This document shows positions 34,824-44,059 of a stretch of DNA of 64,000 bases, piece by piece. The position numbers and the translations under genes were made by a program. This stretch comes from CAYNJG01 sp965216885. Its GTDB lineage: Bacteria; Planctomycetota; Planctomycetia; Pirellulales; Pirellulaceae. The stretch lies in the NCBI GenBank assembly GCA_965216885.1, contig OZ244209.1, positions 6,696,001-6,760,000 of the forward strand, read 5' to 3'. Each line of letters starts with the position of its first letter. Within the stretch, counting starts at the first letter, position 1. Below the pieces are notes generated by a model. That model saw nothing but the letters and a program-made list of their open reading frames with translations, was not told the DNA's origin and searched no databases.

Positions 34824-36284
34824 TTAAGCGAGTCGCCGGGCCAGTTCCACTAATGACCGCACCATCACGCCACTGCCGCCACCATCCATCCACGGTTTGG
34901 GTTTATCCAGGAAGCTGGGTCCGGCAATGTCGAGATGGACCCATGGCACGTCGGCCACAAATTCCTCCAGCAGCTTGGCAGCCGTGATGGCTCCTCCCCA
35001 GCGACCTTCGCCGATGTTCTTGATGTCTGCAATTTCACTGCGGATCTGTTTGCCAAATTCAGGGAACATCGGCAGTTGCCAGGCGTCCTCTCCGGCGTGC
35101 CCGGCGGCCGATAGTAGTTGATCGCATAGCTCCTGGTTATTGGTCATGGCACCGGTAACTTCTGTGCCCAGTGCGACAACACACGCGCCGGTGAGAGTCG
35201 CAAGATCCACAATGCGTTCCGGCTTCATTTCGACGGCCACATCCAACGCGTCCGCCAGCACCAGTCGGCCTTCGGCGTCGGTATTGAGCACTTCGATTGT
35301 GCGACCACTGCGGGCCGTCAGTACGTCGCCCAGCTTGTACGAGTCGGGGCCGACCATGTTTTCAACCAGCCCCATGATGCCAACGACGTTAATGGGAATC
35401 TTCAATCGGGCAATGGCGCGAACCGCACCCAGAACCGTCGCGGCGCCCGCCATGTCGCACTTCATGGTTTTCATGCCTTCGGACGGCTTCAACGAAAGAC
35501 CGCCCGAATCAAACGTGACGCCTTTCCCGACGAGTGCCAGGGGCAGAGCGTCGTCCGCTCCGCCGCGGTACTGGACAATCACCAGACGCGGAGGTCGTGC
35601 CGAAGCGCGAGCCACGGCCAACAGCGCTTCGCAGCGTTGCTGCTGCAACTGGGACTCATCCCAGATCTCGATTCCCAGTCCGTTCTCCTCGGCCACGAGG
35701 AGTGCTTCTTCCGCAAACGATTCCGGATACATATGTCCCGCGGGCATGTTGACCAGTCGTCGAGTCAGATTGATGCTCTCGCCAAGGTCCTGCCCTCGCT
35801 CACAGACCTCCGAGGAAAAGCCGGACCAGAACACGGATTCCGGCCGGACTCTTTTCTTTTCTTCGCGATAGAGGTCCTGTCCTGCGGAGCCAACGATCGC
35901 GCCAGCAACGGCCGCTTCCTGGAGTGACTCGTCCTGAATGCAGGAAAACTCGACAAATACCCGTGATCTTGGTTTATCCGTGACGGCCTTCAACCCGGCC
36001 GCCGCCGCGCGGAAGGCGGCCCGCACGTCCGTCTGATTTCCCAGACCAACGACGACCAGATGCGTCGACGACAAACCGGAGGGGGCCAAAATGACGGTAG
36101 AATCACCCACTTTTCCCGTGATTTCGCCGCATTCCACCAATCGACCGATCGCATTGCCACAGGCGTCATTGATCGCCTGCACCGCGGCGGACATCGTCAG
36201 ATCCTGGCCAATACCGACCACAACCACATCGTAGTTGGCGCCATCATCTGTCGGAGTGGCAATATCAGCTGGTGCGTTATGCAT
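34824..36284 (-). CDS. pepA: Leucyl aminopeptidase (M17 family)
   Basis: Two-metal cytosolic aminopeptidase of 486 residues that removes N-terminal residues from peptides. The active-site signature NTDAEGRLVLADALD is present, as are LVGKGVTFDSGGLSLKP (Lys and Asp metal ligands), CDMAGAATVLGA and the GAMTNNQ loop. The N-terminal 170 residues form the non-catalytic domain. Start at ATG 36284 with GGAAAAG upstream. It is convergent with the ABC permease (10-base gap) and overlaps the start of the divergent LOG-family gene. Confidence 0.95.
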   Translation of the reverse strand: MHNAPADIATPTDDGANYDVVVVGIGQDLTMSAAVQAINDACGNAIGRLVECGEITGKVGDSTVILAPSGLSSTHLVVVGLGNQTDVRAAFRAAAAGLKAVTDKPRSRVFVEFSCIQDESLQEAAVAGAIVGSAGQDLYREEKKRVRPESVFWSGFSSEVCERGQDLGESINLTRRLVNMPAGHMYPESFAEEALLVAEENGLGIEIWDESQLQQQRCEALLAVARASARPPRLVIVQYRGGADDALPLALVGKGVTFDSGGLSLKPSEGMKTMKCDMAGAATVLGAVRAIARLKIPINVVGIMGLVENMVGPDSYKLGDVLTARSGRTIEVLNTDAEGRLVLADALDVAVEMKPERIVDLATLTGACVVALGTEVTGAMTNNQELCDQLLSAAGHAGEDAWQLPMFPEFGKQIRSEIADIKNIGEGRWGGAITAAKLLEEFVADVPWVHLDIAGPSFLDKPKPWMDGGGSGVMVRSLVELARRLA

Positions 36285-37250
36285 GTCTTTTCCGTTCTTC
36301 CGCTCGCGAGTACCCTAGTGCTGTTCATTCGTACTGTAGCGAGTGATTGTAACGCAGTTGAAACCATCCTTCGACGGCGAATTCAGGCAGTGGAACCCGA
36401 GGGACGTTTGGTGGACGAAGCACTCAAGAAAAACCTGGTCGATCTGATCAACTCACCCAGCTACCGCGTGGCGCACGAAGACATTGAGTTTCTCAATCTT
36501 CCCGAGCTGCGACCGGTTCGTATGCAGCTCGAATTGCTGAAGCCGGAAATGACCCTGGTCAAGGAAGGTGTGGGTTCCACCGTGGTCCTGTTTGGCGGAA
36601 CGCAGGTCGTCGAAAAAGAAGAAGCCGAGATGCGGCTGCAGAAGGCGAAAGACGCGGCCGCAAAATCGCCCAACGACAAGAAGCTGCAGCGTGAAGTCGT
36701 CCGTTCGGAAAATCGCCTGAAGAAAGTTCGCTTCTACAATGAAGCCCGTGAATTCGCGCATTTGGTCTCCTCGACATGCCAGGTCGACGGACGTTGCGAC
36801 TATGTCGTCATCACGGGAGGTGGTCCCGGCATCATGGAAGCTGGAAACCGCGGCGCGTGGGAGGCGGGAGCCAAGTCGATTGGGCTCAACATTACCTTGC
36901 CGGACGAACAGGCCCCCAATCCGTATATCACTCCGGAACTCTGTTTCCAGTTCGACTATTTCGCACTGCGGAAGATGCACTTCCTGATGCGAGCCGAAGC
37001 GTTGGTCACATTCCCGGGAGGCTTTGGCACGCTGGACGAACTGTTCAACGCTCTCACGCTGCGACAAACGCAACGCATGCAGGACATCCCCATCATTCTT
37101 TACGGCACCGAGTACTGGAAGAGCGTCATCGATTTTCAGGTGCTTGCCGACGAAGGCGTGATTCGCGACGAACACCTGGATTTGGTCGACTACGCCGACT
37201 CGCCCGAGGAAGCCTGGAAAATCATCCGCGACTTTCATGGCGACAAATAA
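36279..37250 (+). CDS. LOG-family (lysine decarboxylase-like) protein, probable nucleotide phosphoribohydrolase
   Basis: A Rossmann-type protein of up to 323 residues. The two LOG motifs are GGGPGIMEAGNRGAWEAG and FPGGFGTLDELFNALTL, with Arg and Glu residues that in characterised members (plant LOG, E. coli PpnN) cleave the N-glycosidic bond of nucleoside monophosphates. The N-terminal 90 residues and a Lys/Glu-rich helical insertion (EEAEMRLQKAKDAAAKSPND) make it longer than the minimal 180-residue LOG. The start is uncertain: the ATG at 36279 overlaps the pepA start codon on the other strand, and a GTG at 36318 is also in frame. No predicted membrane or signal segment beyond a weak hydrophobic start. 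Confidence 0.78.
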   Translation: MHVFSVLPLASTLVLFIRTVASDCNAVETILRRRIQAVEPEGRLVDEALKKNLVDLINSPSYRVAHEDIEFLNLPELRPVRMQLELLKPEMTLVKEGVGSTVVLFGGTQVVEKEEAEMRLQKAKDAAAKSPNDKKLQREVVRSENRLKKVRFYNEAREFAHLVSSTCQVDGRCDYVVITGGGPGIMEAGNRGAWEAGAKSIGLNITLPDEQAPNPYITPELCFQFDYFALRKMHFLMRAEALVTFPGGFGTLDELFNALTLRQTQRMQDIPIILYGTEYWKSVIDFQVLADEGVIRDEHLDLVDYADSPEEAWKIIRDFHGDK

Positions 37251-37255
37251 CCCAC

Positions 37256-37915
37256 ATGTCAGAACAACTCATTACTCCGCCGTTTCTGTTTCGCTTCGCC
37301 GTTCCCTGTCGATCGACCAGCAAGTCATGGTCGGAGACGGACGGACTGGACCTGACCGCCAAATATACGGTTCCCAGTTTTCAGGCCGAGTTGGCGGACG
37401 GACGCCCTTTCGGAGACCTGCGACTGGCGTGGTCGGCCGAGGGCTTCATCTTCAACCTTCGAGTCCGTGACAAGAAACAGGCACCCTGGTGTCGCGAGTC
37501 ACGACTGGAAGAGAGCGACGGCCTGACGTTGTGGATTGATACTCGCAATACGCTGAACGTGCACCGCGCGAGTCGATTCTGCCATCAGTTCATATTCCTG
37601 CCGCAGGGCGAGGGCAACCAGCAGCAGAATCCTGTCGCCGAATTGCTGAACATAAACCGCGCCAAAGACAATCCCGGTCAGCCTAATCGCGGCACGTTGA
37701 AAGTTCGCGGAGAGAAGCGAGTTGATGGCTACGTGATGCAGGGTTTCATCCCCGCCGTCGCGATGACCGGATTCGATCCCAATGAACATCCGAAACTGGG
37801 ATTCTACTACGCGATCACCGATCGGGAGCTCGGGTGGCAAACGTTGTCGTTGGGTTCCGAGTATCCCTTTCAGACGGACCCAAGTCTTTGGGGCACGCTG
37901 AAATTGGTGAACTAG
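37256..37915 (+). CDS. CBM9-like / DOMON-type domain protein
   Basis: A 219-residue soluble beta-sandwich protein. The pattern LRLAWSAEGFIFNLRVRDKK, then ESDGLTLWIDTRNTLNVHRA, then FCHQFIFLPQG and the closing YYAITDRELGWQTLSLG fit the carbohydrate-binding family 9-like domain set, here as the whole protein. No signal peptide is visible, so a cytoplasmic role, perhaps in binding a sugar or cofactor, is likelier than polysaccharide degradation. Start six bases after the stop of the LOG-family gene, so the pair is probably cotranscribed. Confidence 0.68.
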   Translation: MSEQLITPPFLFRFAVPCRSTSKSWSETDGLDLTAKYTVPSFQAELADGRPFGDLRLAWSAEGFIFNLRVRDKKQAPWCRESRLEESDGLTLWIDTRNTLNVHRASRFCHQFIFLPQGEGNQQQNPVAELLNINRAKDNPGQPNRGTLKVRGEKRVDGYVMQGFIPAVAMTGFDPNEHPKLGFYYAITDRELGWQTLSLGSEYPFQTDPSLWGTLKLVN

Positions 37916-37968
37916 CCAATGGTTCAACGGTCGCCGATCCTGGAACGACGACCAGAACGGTTTGACGA

Positions 37969-39162
37969 TTAGAGTGGCTCGACCAATCGGGCGTCGGCCA
38001 GTGCTTCTCCCAGACGCAGTTCGAATTCACCTTCGTCATTCGAAAGTCGAACCAGGTTACGATCGGGGTCCACTTCAACGACCTCGCCTTTCCACTTTCC
38101 AATGCGAATGCGGTCACCCTGCTGCAGGTATTTGCTCTCGTCCTTGCTTCGCAGGTACATGCACATTTGCGGCATGGGATCGCGAGCCCCCTGGACGATC
38201 GCCGTCAGGATGGCCAGTGTCGCATCGTCGAACTCTTCTTCTTTCTCTTCGGGTTCGGGCTCGCGTTCGGGGATGACGCGGACTTTCAACGTCGCGACGT
38301 CTTCCTTGGATGGGATTCCCTTGTCGGCGACGTAAACCTTGAACTCGTATTCACCCTCTTCCTTGGGTCGCCAGGTGAGCGTGCCCGACTTCGAGATGTC
38401 CATGGAGGACGGCGCGTCTTCGCCAATCTGGAACACAAGATCGTGTTCTTCTGGGTCCTCGGCACTGACCTTGTAGCTGAGCCGCTTGCCAATCTCGACT
38501 TCCTGCGTTCGGAGTCGTGCGAATCGTGGTGCCTGATTCGCGGGCGAGAACAGATTCCGGGCCGAGAGGATGTCACGATACTCATCGAGACTCATGGCCA
38601 GCTTGGTCTTGTCGACTTCGCCAACCGGCACCTTGGGAGTGCCCTCCATGTCGGCCATACTCAGAGCGTCGACTCGCATGTTGATTTTCAGTTGGTTGGC
38701 TTCTTTCTGCTTCACCAGATCGAGCGTCCGGACTCGGTGCAGGTTGTCGGCGGAATGGATTCGATACAGCAATTCAGAAACCTGCCGGATATCACCAAGC
38801 CCCATGACGGTGTAGCTGAGTTCCTTGAACTTTTCTTTCGTACGCGGGATCGCGTCAAAGTTGACCGATTCCTTGGTCAGGCCGACTTCTTTGACCTGCA
38901 ACTCCAGCCAGTGGACGAATTCAAGGTGAGCCGCCTCGGCATTTCCTGGCAGCGAGCGACGCTGGAATTCGGCAACTTCCGCGCGGTCACGCATGGCCGC
39001 GAGGTTGATGCCTTTCTCCACTTTCAGTTTTGAATTCAGGTCGGCAATTTCTTCATGCTTGCTCTCAAAGCCGGAATTCACCATTCGGTAGATACCGAAC
39101 ACAGCGAACAGGGCCAGCAGACCACCAACGGCGATTCCGAGTATTTTTTCTCGATCGGACAT
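37969..39162 (-). CDS. PilO-like / Ig-like / PilP-like fusion protein of the pseudopilus platform
   Basis: A 397-residue inner-membrane protein with one membrane segment (about 8-26), then a coiled coil and a PilO/GspM-like ferredoxin-fold region (about 30-180), a cadherin- or Ig-like module (about 205-300, RFARLRTQEVEIGKRLSYKV, EDPEEHDLVFQIGEDAPSSM and GTLTWRPKEEGEYEFKVYV), an acidic hinge (PEREPEPEEKEEEFDD), and a C-terminal beta region (about 330-397, YLQQGDRIRIGKWKGEVVEV) resembling PilP or the homology region of GspC. In type IV pilus and T2SS machines these parts are usually separate proteins. It lies three bases behind the PilM-PilN fusion and closes the operon. The domain assignments come from pattern reading, so treat boundaries as rough. 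Confidence 0.65.
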   Translation of the reverse strand: MSDREKILGIAVGGLLALFAVFGIYRMVNSGFESKHEEIADLNSKLKVEKGINLAAMRDRAEVAEFQRRSLPGNAEAAHLEFVHWLELQVKEVGLTKESVNFDAIPRTKEKFKELSYTVMGLGDIRQVSELLYRIHSADNLHRVRTLDLVKQKEANQLKINMRVDALSMADMEGTPKVPVGEVDKTKLAMSLDEYRDILSARNLFSPANQAPRFARLRTQEVEIGKRLSYKVSAEDPEEHDLVFQIGEDAPSSMDISKSGTLTWRPKEEGEYEFKVYVADKGIPSKEDVATLKVRVIPEREPEPEEKEEEFDDATLAILTAIVQGARDPMPQMCMYLRSKDESKYLQQGDRIRIGKWKGEVVEVDPDRNLVRLSNDEGEFELRLGEALADARLVEPL

Positions 39163-39165
39163 GGC

Positions 39166-40719
39166 TTATTCCTGTTCCTCGTTACTTTGTGTTTCAGGGG
39201 CAGCTGTTTCGGCAGCCGCGTCCGCGGGAATGACGGCAGTGGGTATGGAATCCGCGACCGGCTTGGCGGGTGGTGGCGGATTAATGGGGATAGCTCGATC
39301 GGTCTGCATCGTCGTCGTGAACAGGAATGGATATCGAGCATCCTCCCGGGCGTCGTTCGAAACCAGTCCCGGAACAACCTTGTGATGGTCGTCGGTCAAT
39401 TCATTCTGAAGCTTCTGCCTCGCTTCAATATCTTTTGACCGGCCACGAATCGTAATGGCCCCCAGAAAGTCACGCTGGGTGCGTGCGGTAAGTGATTCAA
39501 GCCGAAAGTCTTCGGCCGCCAATTCTTCGCTAGACGAAAGATGCACCAACTCGTCCAGCCAGTTCTTGTCGCCCTGCTTCCACTCCCGCAGCTTCTTTGC
39601 GAGTGCGACCGTGCCACCCATCGCTCGGTTTTCACGTGAGAGCTTGTTAATCGCACTCTTTCGTTGAGCGATAGCGGTATTCAAATCATTGTGTTTCCAC
39701 CACACCAGGAACATCAGCCCCAGCACAACGGTGGCGACTGCCGCGATGGCCAGTACGTGCTGTCGACGATTCGATTCGGGTATGGGGCGTTTGCGAGGAT
39801 TCTGAAAATCCAGAACCGGTGGCGTACCGGATGCTTCGTCCCGCAACATGCCCACAAGCGCCGCGAAACGCTCGGGTTGCTCCGGAGATGCGCCGGACAC
39901 ACTGATCCCCTCGAAGGGATCCAGAACGGTCACTTCGAGATTCGTTCGATCCGCAATACGTTCGCGGAGACTGGTGTGCTCCGGTTCGGTGCCGAACATC
40001 ACGATGCGGTCAATCTTTGCCCCACCAAGCTGGTTCTGTGCGGCGGCGATTGTACGGCGAACTTCGCCCAGGAGCGGTTCGCCCGTCTCGCCGGGGTGCC
40101 AGCCCGGAGGCAAACGAAATGATCGTGTAAAGACGACTGCCCCGTTCGTTGCCACGGCCAGCTCGGCCGAGTCGGCCTGCTGAGCGATAACGAGCGTGTG
40201 GCCGGTCGCGGCCGAAGGCTGTCGTCGAATTGCCAGCGAAGCCGCGGATGCCGGTCGCATGGCCGTTCTGGTCGGTTCGTGCCCCTTGCCGACAAGTGCT
40301 GCCTGCACCTGCCGCGAGAGCTCGAGTGGAATTGCGGCAGCGAGTACTTCGCCGGGCTCCTGGCCTGCATCGCGGAGGGGCACAAAGTCCAGAGGACTCT
40401 CTTCTTGTAGCGACGAGAACTCACGCATCGCCTGAAATCGCACCATGTCCGGCAGATCTTCGTCCGGAGCGGGCGGCAGGTTCATCGTTCGCAACTCAAG
40501 CAGCGATCGACCGATGGCCGTCAGTGCCTGGCTCTTCCCGACGTTCAGTGTCGACAAAGCTTTCGACAACTGCTCTTCGAGCCCCTCGTTGTCCTGACCG
40601 TCGAACTGCAGCGGCACCGTCACGGCCTTGTCGACGGCAATGCCTCCATCGCCCTGGGTTCGGGCCACGACAATGCGGGCCTCAATGCGGTCCCAGTCGA
40701 GAGCGAGTAGTCTTGGCAT
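39166..40719 (-). CDS. PilM-PilN fusion (GspL-like) platform protein
   Basis: A 517-residue protein. The N-terminal 300 residues form an actin/FtsA-like PilM or cytoplasmic GspL domain (LLALDWDRIEARIVVA, then GHTLVIAQQADSAELAV, then AQNQLGGAKIDRIVMFG). One membrane segment follows (about 318-340, HVLAIAAVATVVLGLMFLVW), then a periplasmic coiled-coil and PilN-like fold (AIAQRKSAINKLSRENRAM, then GAITIRGRSKDIEARQKLQ) and a Pro/Ala/Glu-rich tail. Such a fusion equals GspL of classical T2SS. It would couple the GspE ATPase to the pseudopilus platform. The gap to the upstream gspK is 133 bases. Confidence 0.8.
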   Translation of the reverse strand: MPRLLALDWDRIEARIVVARTQGDGGIAVDKAVTVPLQFDGQDNEGLEEQLSKALSTLNVGKSQALTAIGRSLLELRTMNLPPAPDEDLPDMVRFQAMREFSSLQEESPLDFVPLRDAGQEPGEVLAAAIPLELSRQVQAALVGKGHEPTRTAMRPASAASLAIRRQPSAATGHTLVIAQQADSAELAVATNGAVVFTRSFRLPPGWHPGETGEPLLGEVRRTIAAAQNQLGGAKIDRIVMFGTEPEHTSLRERIADRTNLEVTVLDPFEGISVSGASPEQPERFAALVGMLRDEASGTPPVLDFQNPRKRPIPESNRRQHVLAIAAVATVVLGLMFLVWWKHNDLNTAIAQRKSAINKLSRENRAMGGTVALAKKLREWKQGDKNWLDELVHLSSSEELAAEDFRLESLTARTQRDFLGAITIRGRSKDIEARQKLQNELTDDHHKVVPGLVSNDAREDARYPFLFTTTMQTDRAIPINPPPPAKPVADSIPTAVIPADAAAETAAPETQSNEEQE

Positions 40720-40852
40720 GATTGATGACTCTGGTTGGCTGACTTTGGTAAGTAGTTGTTGCGTACGAGCTACCTGGGTTCGTACGGTGCCGCGACGTTT
40801 AAAGTCGGTTCAAATTTCAAAGCCTGTTCCAAAGGCTGTCCGCTTGGTTGTG

Positions 40853-42691
40853 CTATTCCGCCGTGAGTGTTTCGACATTGAAACCTGCCCCCAAATGCGA
40901 GAGGTCTCTCCACGATAATAACTTGGGTACATCGCCGGAAGCGTCAATTACGACTTCCGCTCGAGCGTAAACACCGGGCACATCGGAGTAACCAATCACC
41001 TGGGCACGATACACCGACCCAGTACCTGAAACGTAAGGCAGCAGAGCTTTCATCTCATCCAGTGTCGCAGCCCCGACGGCGAGCGGCCACGTTGGATAAA
41101 GATAGTTTAGATCGCCACTGGTACCGCCCGGATCCTGCGAAAGCAAAATATTCTGAACGGTCGCGAATTCGATATCTGGTAGCCCGGATAAAACTGATGA
41201 CGAACAGTGATTTGCGTTGATGCGGCCGGTACCTTCGGACTCACCGGCGACAAGCGTTGACATCAGAAGCGGCATGATCGAATTCAAATCGGAATCCTCG
41301 CCATAGGGTGATGCGACAAGAATTTTGTCCTGTTCACCCTCAAACTGTGCTTCCGTCGAGGTACCAATAATATCCAGGACACTGGAGAATTTTCCGTCAC
41401 CACCGCTGAACGAAGGCTGCAACCCGGAAATACTCTCTGGAACCGGCAGCTCGAAGTCCTCCTCCGGATCCTCGGGGATTTCCGCCTCAAACGCGCCGTT
41501 CTGACGGAACGCAACGATGTAGGCAGACAAGTCTTCTTCGAACCCCGCAGCAATCAGATCGTCATACAGAGCTTCGAGGTCGTCACCATTGATGTCGATG
41601 GTCTCTTCGGCCTGCTCGAGGTAGTCCTTGCTGCTGACCGTCAGGTAAGCGGACCACCCACGCGCCATCGAGCTTTCCACACCACCGAGTGCGGCAGCTG
41701 CCTCCACTTCGCCTTCATCGATCAAACCGTTGTGGTTGCGATCGGCGCCATAGAGCAAGTCCATCGTGACGCCCTGCACCAGCAAGAGTTCATCGAGGCT
41801 GGATATCGGCCCGTTCGTAGGCTCGTAGCCGGCAACCGCCGAGTACACATCCGCCTCGGCACCAGCCGGTCGCGTCTCATCATCCTCATCAATCCAGTCG
41901 AGAATCGAATCGGCGATTGTTTCGGTCATGCCAGGCAACTGCATTAGCACGTTTTGAGCCGGATCAACCACGATGTCATCTGAAAGATCATCGACTCCCC
42001 TGCCCCCGACTGCGGCATCCTCTGCGGGCCCGCCCCGATCGGGCGCCGGTTCTCCTTCGTCAGGCGGTTCCGGACCACCACCTTCGCCACCTCCCTCTTC
42101 GCCACCGCCTTCTCCGCCTTCTTCGCCGCCCTCTCCTTCACCTTCGTCACCACCTTCGCCGCCACCAGCATCCTCTTCACTCTCTGGCAGCTTGTAGAGG
42201 TCTGACGTGGCGATCGTGTTGATGTTGATTTTCGAACCTTCATCCGTGAGCCCAAACCGCCAGGCGGTAGGCTCGCCATACTGATCCTGTAATACGGAGA
42301 CGATCGAAAAACGAATGAAGTCGCCATCCGTGCTGTCCGAAACCGCAACGTCCTTGAAATAAACGTTGTCCCAGTGGCCGCCGACCGCAGCCCGGTCTTC
42401 CGGCAGCATGGACAGATAGTCCTTGATGTATTCAACGCCCGAAGCAACGGCGGCTTCCGCCTGGACCCTTCGTGCCGCCATCTCAGTTCCGCGTTCCTGA
42501 GCGGCCATCTTCCCGGCGAACGTATAGGCCGCCAGAGAGATCATCACGATCAACACAAGGACCATGATCAACGCCACGCCGCGACGTGACTCGCCGCTGC
42601 CTGCAACGCGTCGACCGCCCGATGGGTCGGTAACCGTCACGACGTTCGACAAAAACTCTCGCTGGGTGTTTTCAGTCCGTTGTTTGGTCAT
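40853..42691 (-). CDS. gspK: Type II secretion minor pseudopilin GspK
   Basis: A 612-residue protein; classical GspK is about 300-330. The prepilin-like start has RRGVALIMVLVLIVMISLAAYTFAG, followed by EAAVASGVEYIKDYL and the helix-hairpin-helix-like segments (LMQLPGMTETIADSILDWID and ISSLDELLLVQGVTMDLLYG) typical of GspK. The extra length includes a Gly/Glu-rich linker (about 170-235, EDAGGGEGGDEGEGEGGEEG and onwards), an EF-hand-like DRNHNGLIDEGE (calcium ligands at the usual D-N-N spacing), and an enlarged C-terminal part. One base separates the gspJ stop codon and this start codon in the genome; gspJ is read first. Confidence 0.85.
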   Translation of the reverse strand: MTKQRTENTQREFLSNVVTVTDPSGGRRVAGSGESRRGVALIMVLVLIVMISLAAYTFAGKMAAQERGTEMAARRVQAEAAVASGVEYIKDYLSMLPEDRAAVGGHWDNVYFKDVAVSDSTDGDFIRFSIVSVLQDQYGEPTAWRFGLTDEGSKININTIATSDLYKLPESEEDAGGGEGGDEGEGEGGEEGGEGGGEEGGGEGGGPEPPDEGEPAPDRGGPAEDAAVGGRGVDDLSDDIVVDPAQNVLMQLPGMTETIADSILDWIDEDDETRPAGAEADVYSAVAGYEPTNGPISSLDELLLVQGVTMDLLYGADRNHNGLIDEGEVEAAAALGGVESSMARGWSAYLTVSSKDYLEQAEETIDINGDDLEALYDDLIAAGFEEDLSAYIVAFRQNGAFEAEIPEDPEEDFELPVPESISGLQPSFSGGDGKFSSVLDIIGTSTEAQFEGEQDKILVASPYGEDSDLNSIMPLLMSTLVAGESEGTGRINANHCSSSVLSGLPDIEFATVQNILLSQDPGGTSGDLNYLYPTWPLAVGAATLDEMKALLPYVSGTGSVYRAQVIGYSDVPGVYARAEVVIDASGDVPKLLSWRDLSHLGAGFNVETLTAE

Positions 42692-42692
42692 T

Positions 42693-43622
42693 TCAAAGCC
42701 CTGTCAGATCTTCTTCCACCGGTGCCTCCGCCGCAGGCAGCCGTACCGTCAGCGTGTAGATATTGTCTTCCGTCAAAGTGTTGACGTCCGTACTGTCCGT
42801 CGCAGCCTCGTCGACAACCGTCAGCGTAATGCTCACGGCAATCGGCAGACCGCCATTGAGCGACGAGTCCCATTCGTCCAACCAGTCGTAGCCGTCGTGA
42901 TAGGCGAACTGAATCGACACGACCTGGTCACTGAGCATCTGTTCGCCTGACTGAGCGTCTCCCATTCCCGCCATCGCAGTATCGTAGGAAGCCTGCGCCC
43001 GTCCCTGAACGCGCCGAGCAAGAATCGTCTTGCGAACCGATATGGAATCCCCATCCGACTGCAGCGGCGTGCCACTCAGTTCCGAACCGTCCGCAGCGCG
43101 TAGATAGTAGGTGACGACCTTGGGGTCGCTAAGCAGATTCGACGCCATGGGGTCGAAGCCCGCATTGGTCAGCATGTCGTATCGGACGGGATTCGCGTAT
43201 TGGCCAAATACGTCGATCTGAATTTCATTTGCGTTGCCGTAGACGCCGGGCGTCGGTTGTACGGTGGTACTGGCAAGATCAAACGTCGCATCCGAGACTT
43301 CCGTTTCCGTGCCGGTCGTGCCGTCGCCAGCAGAAAGATCGTCGCCACCTCCCGCGTCGGCAGCTAGATCACCGCCTCCTTCGCCCTCGTCTGGCGGATT
43401 GTATGCCCCGCGAAGATCGTTGGCGATGCGATGCAGAATCACACGAGCTGTCTGCGCATTCACAACGTCTGCTCGTCGGTCCGCGACGATCCGGGTGTAG
43501 ATCCGCATCCCGGCGGCGATCAATCCAATCAAGAGCGCTGACAGCGCGACCGCGAGAATGGTCTCCAGCAGCGTGAAGGCTTTGCGGTTCTTCGTTCGAG
43601 TTGTACGGAATCGGGATATCAT
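42693..43622 (-). CDS. gspJ: Type II secretion minor pseudopilin GspJ-like
   Basis: A 309-residue pseudopilin. The type III prepilin signal is NRKAFTLLETILAVALSALL, with cleavage before Phe and the conserved Glu at position +5. The rest is beta-rich with an inserted Gly/Asp-rich loop (PDEGEGGGDLAADAGGGDDL). Order and size fit GspJ, which with GspI and GspK forms the tip of the pseudopilus. The start is ATG 43622, overlapping the gspI stop by four bases (ATGA). The frame is open 63 codons upstream, without any signal. Confidence 0.78.
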   Translation of the reverse strand: MISRFRTTRTKNRKAFTLLETILAVALSALLIGLIAAGMRIYTRIVADRRADVVNAQTARVILHRIANDLRGAYNPPDEGEGGGDLAADAGGGDDLSAGDGTTGTETEVSDATFDLASTTVQPTPGVYGNANEIQIDVFGQYANPVRYDMLTNAGFDPMASNLLSDPKVVTYYLRAADGSELSGTPLQSDGDSISVRKTILARRVQGRAQASYDTAMAGMGDAQSGEQMLSDQVVSIQFAYHDGYDWLDEWDSSLNGGLPIAVSITLTVVDEAATDSTDVNTLTEDNIYTLTVRLPAAEAPVEEDLTGL

Positions 43623-44059
43623 CAGATCGCATCCACCTCCTCTTCCTCCTCCTCGGGTTCTGGCGGAATGGCCAGCCACTGCGTCAGAGAGAAAGTTGCC
43701 GGTGATGCCGATTCCACATTGTGCGTGGCAGTGACCGTGATGATGTAGATCGTGGAGCTCGTATTGAGTGAAACGGCAACGTCGTAGCTCCACATGGGAT
43801 CCAATTCCCAAACTGCCGATGTGGACACGGGCTCGGCGATTCCGGCCACGTATTCTGCCATGACCGACTGTGCAACCAGGACAGCCTTCGATCGGTCACG
43901 AGCCGAAGCCGCGGCGCGATTTCCAGCTGACACCAACTGCGAAAGCAGCGAAATCGCAATCGCCGCCAAAGCGAGCGCAAGGACGATCTCCAGCAGCGAC
44001 AGCCCCTTGCGTCGACGCTGACGTCGGCCATTTCGGATTGGAAGGTCGCGGTGAGTCAT
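43622..44059 (-). CDS. gspI: Type II secretion minor pseudopilin GspI-like
   Basis: A 145-residue pseudopilin with prepilin signal RRKGLSLLEIVLALALAAIA, cleavage after Gly19, and the family-typical LLSQLVSAGNRAAASARDRS followed by VLVAQSVMAEYVAG. The C-terminus is acidic (PPEPEEEEEEVDAI). Overlaps of four bases with gspH before it and gspJ after it show translational coupling. Confidence 0.78.
   Translation of the reverse strand: MTHRDLPIRNGRRQRRRKGLSLLEIVLALALAAIAISLLSQLVSAGNRAAASARDRSKAVLVAQSVMAEYVAGIAEPVSTSAVWELDPMWSYDVAVSLNTSSTIYIITVTATHNVESASPATFSLTQWLAIPPEPEEEEEEVDAI

Noticed and set aside
36776..37255. 160-codon extension of the CBM9-like frame
   Set aside because: Overlaps the LOG-family gene in another frame; the ATG at 37256 starts a clean domain.
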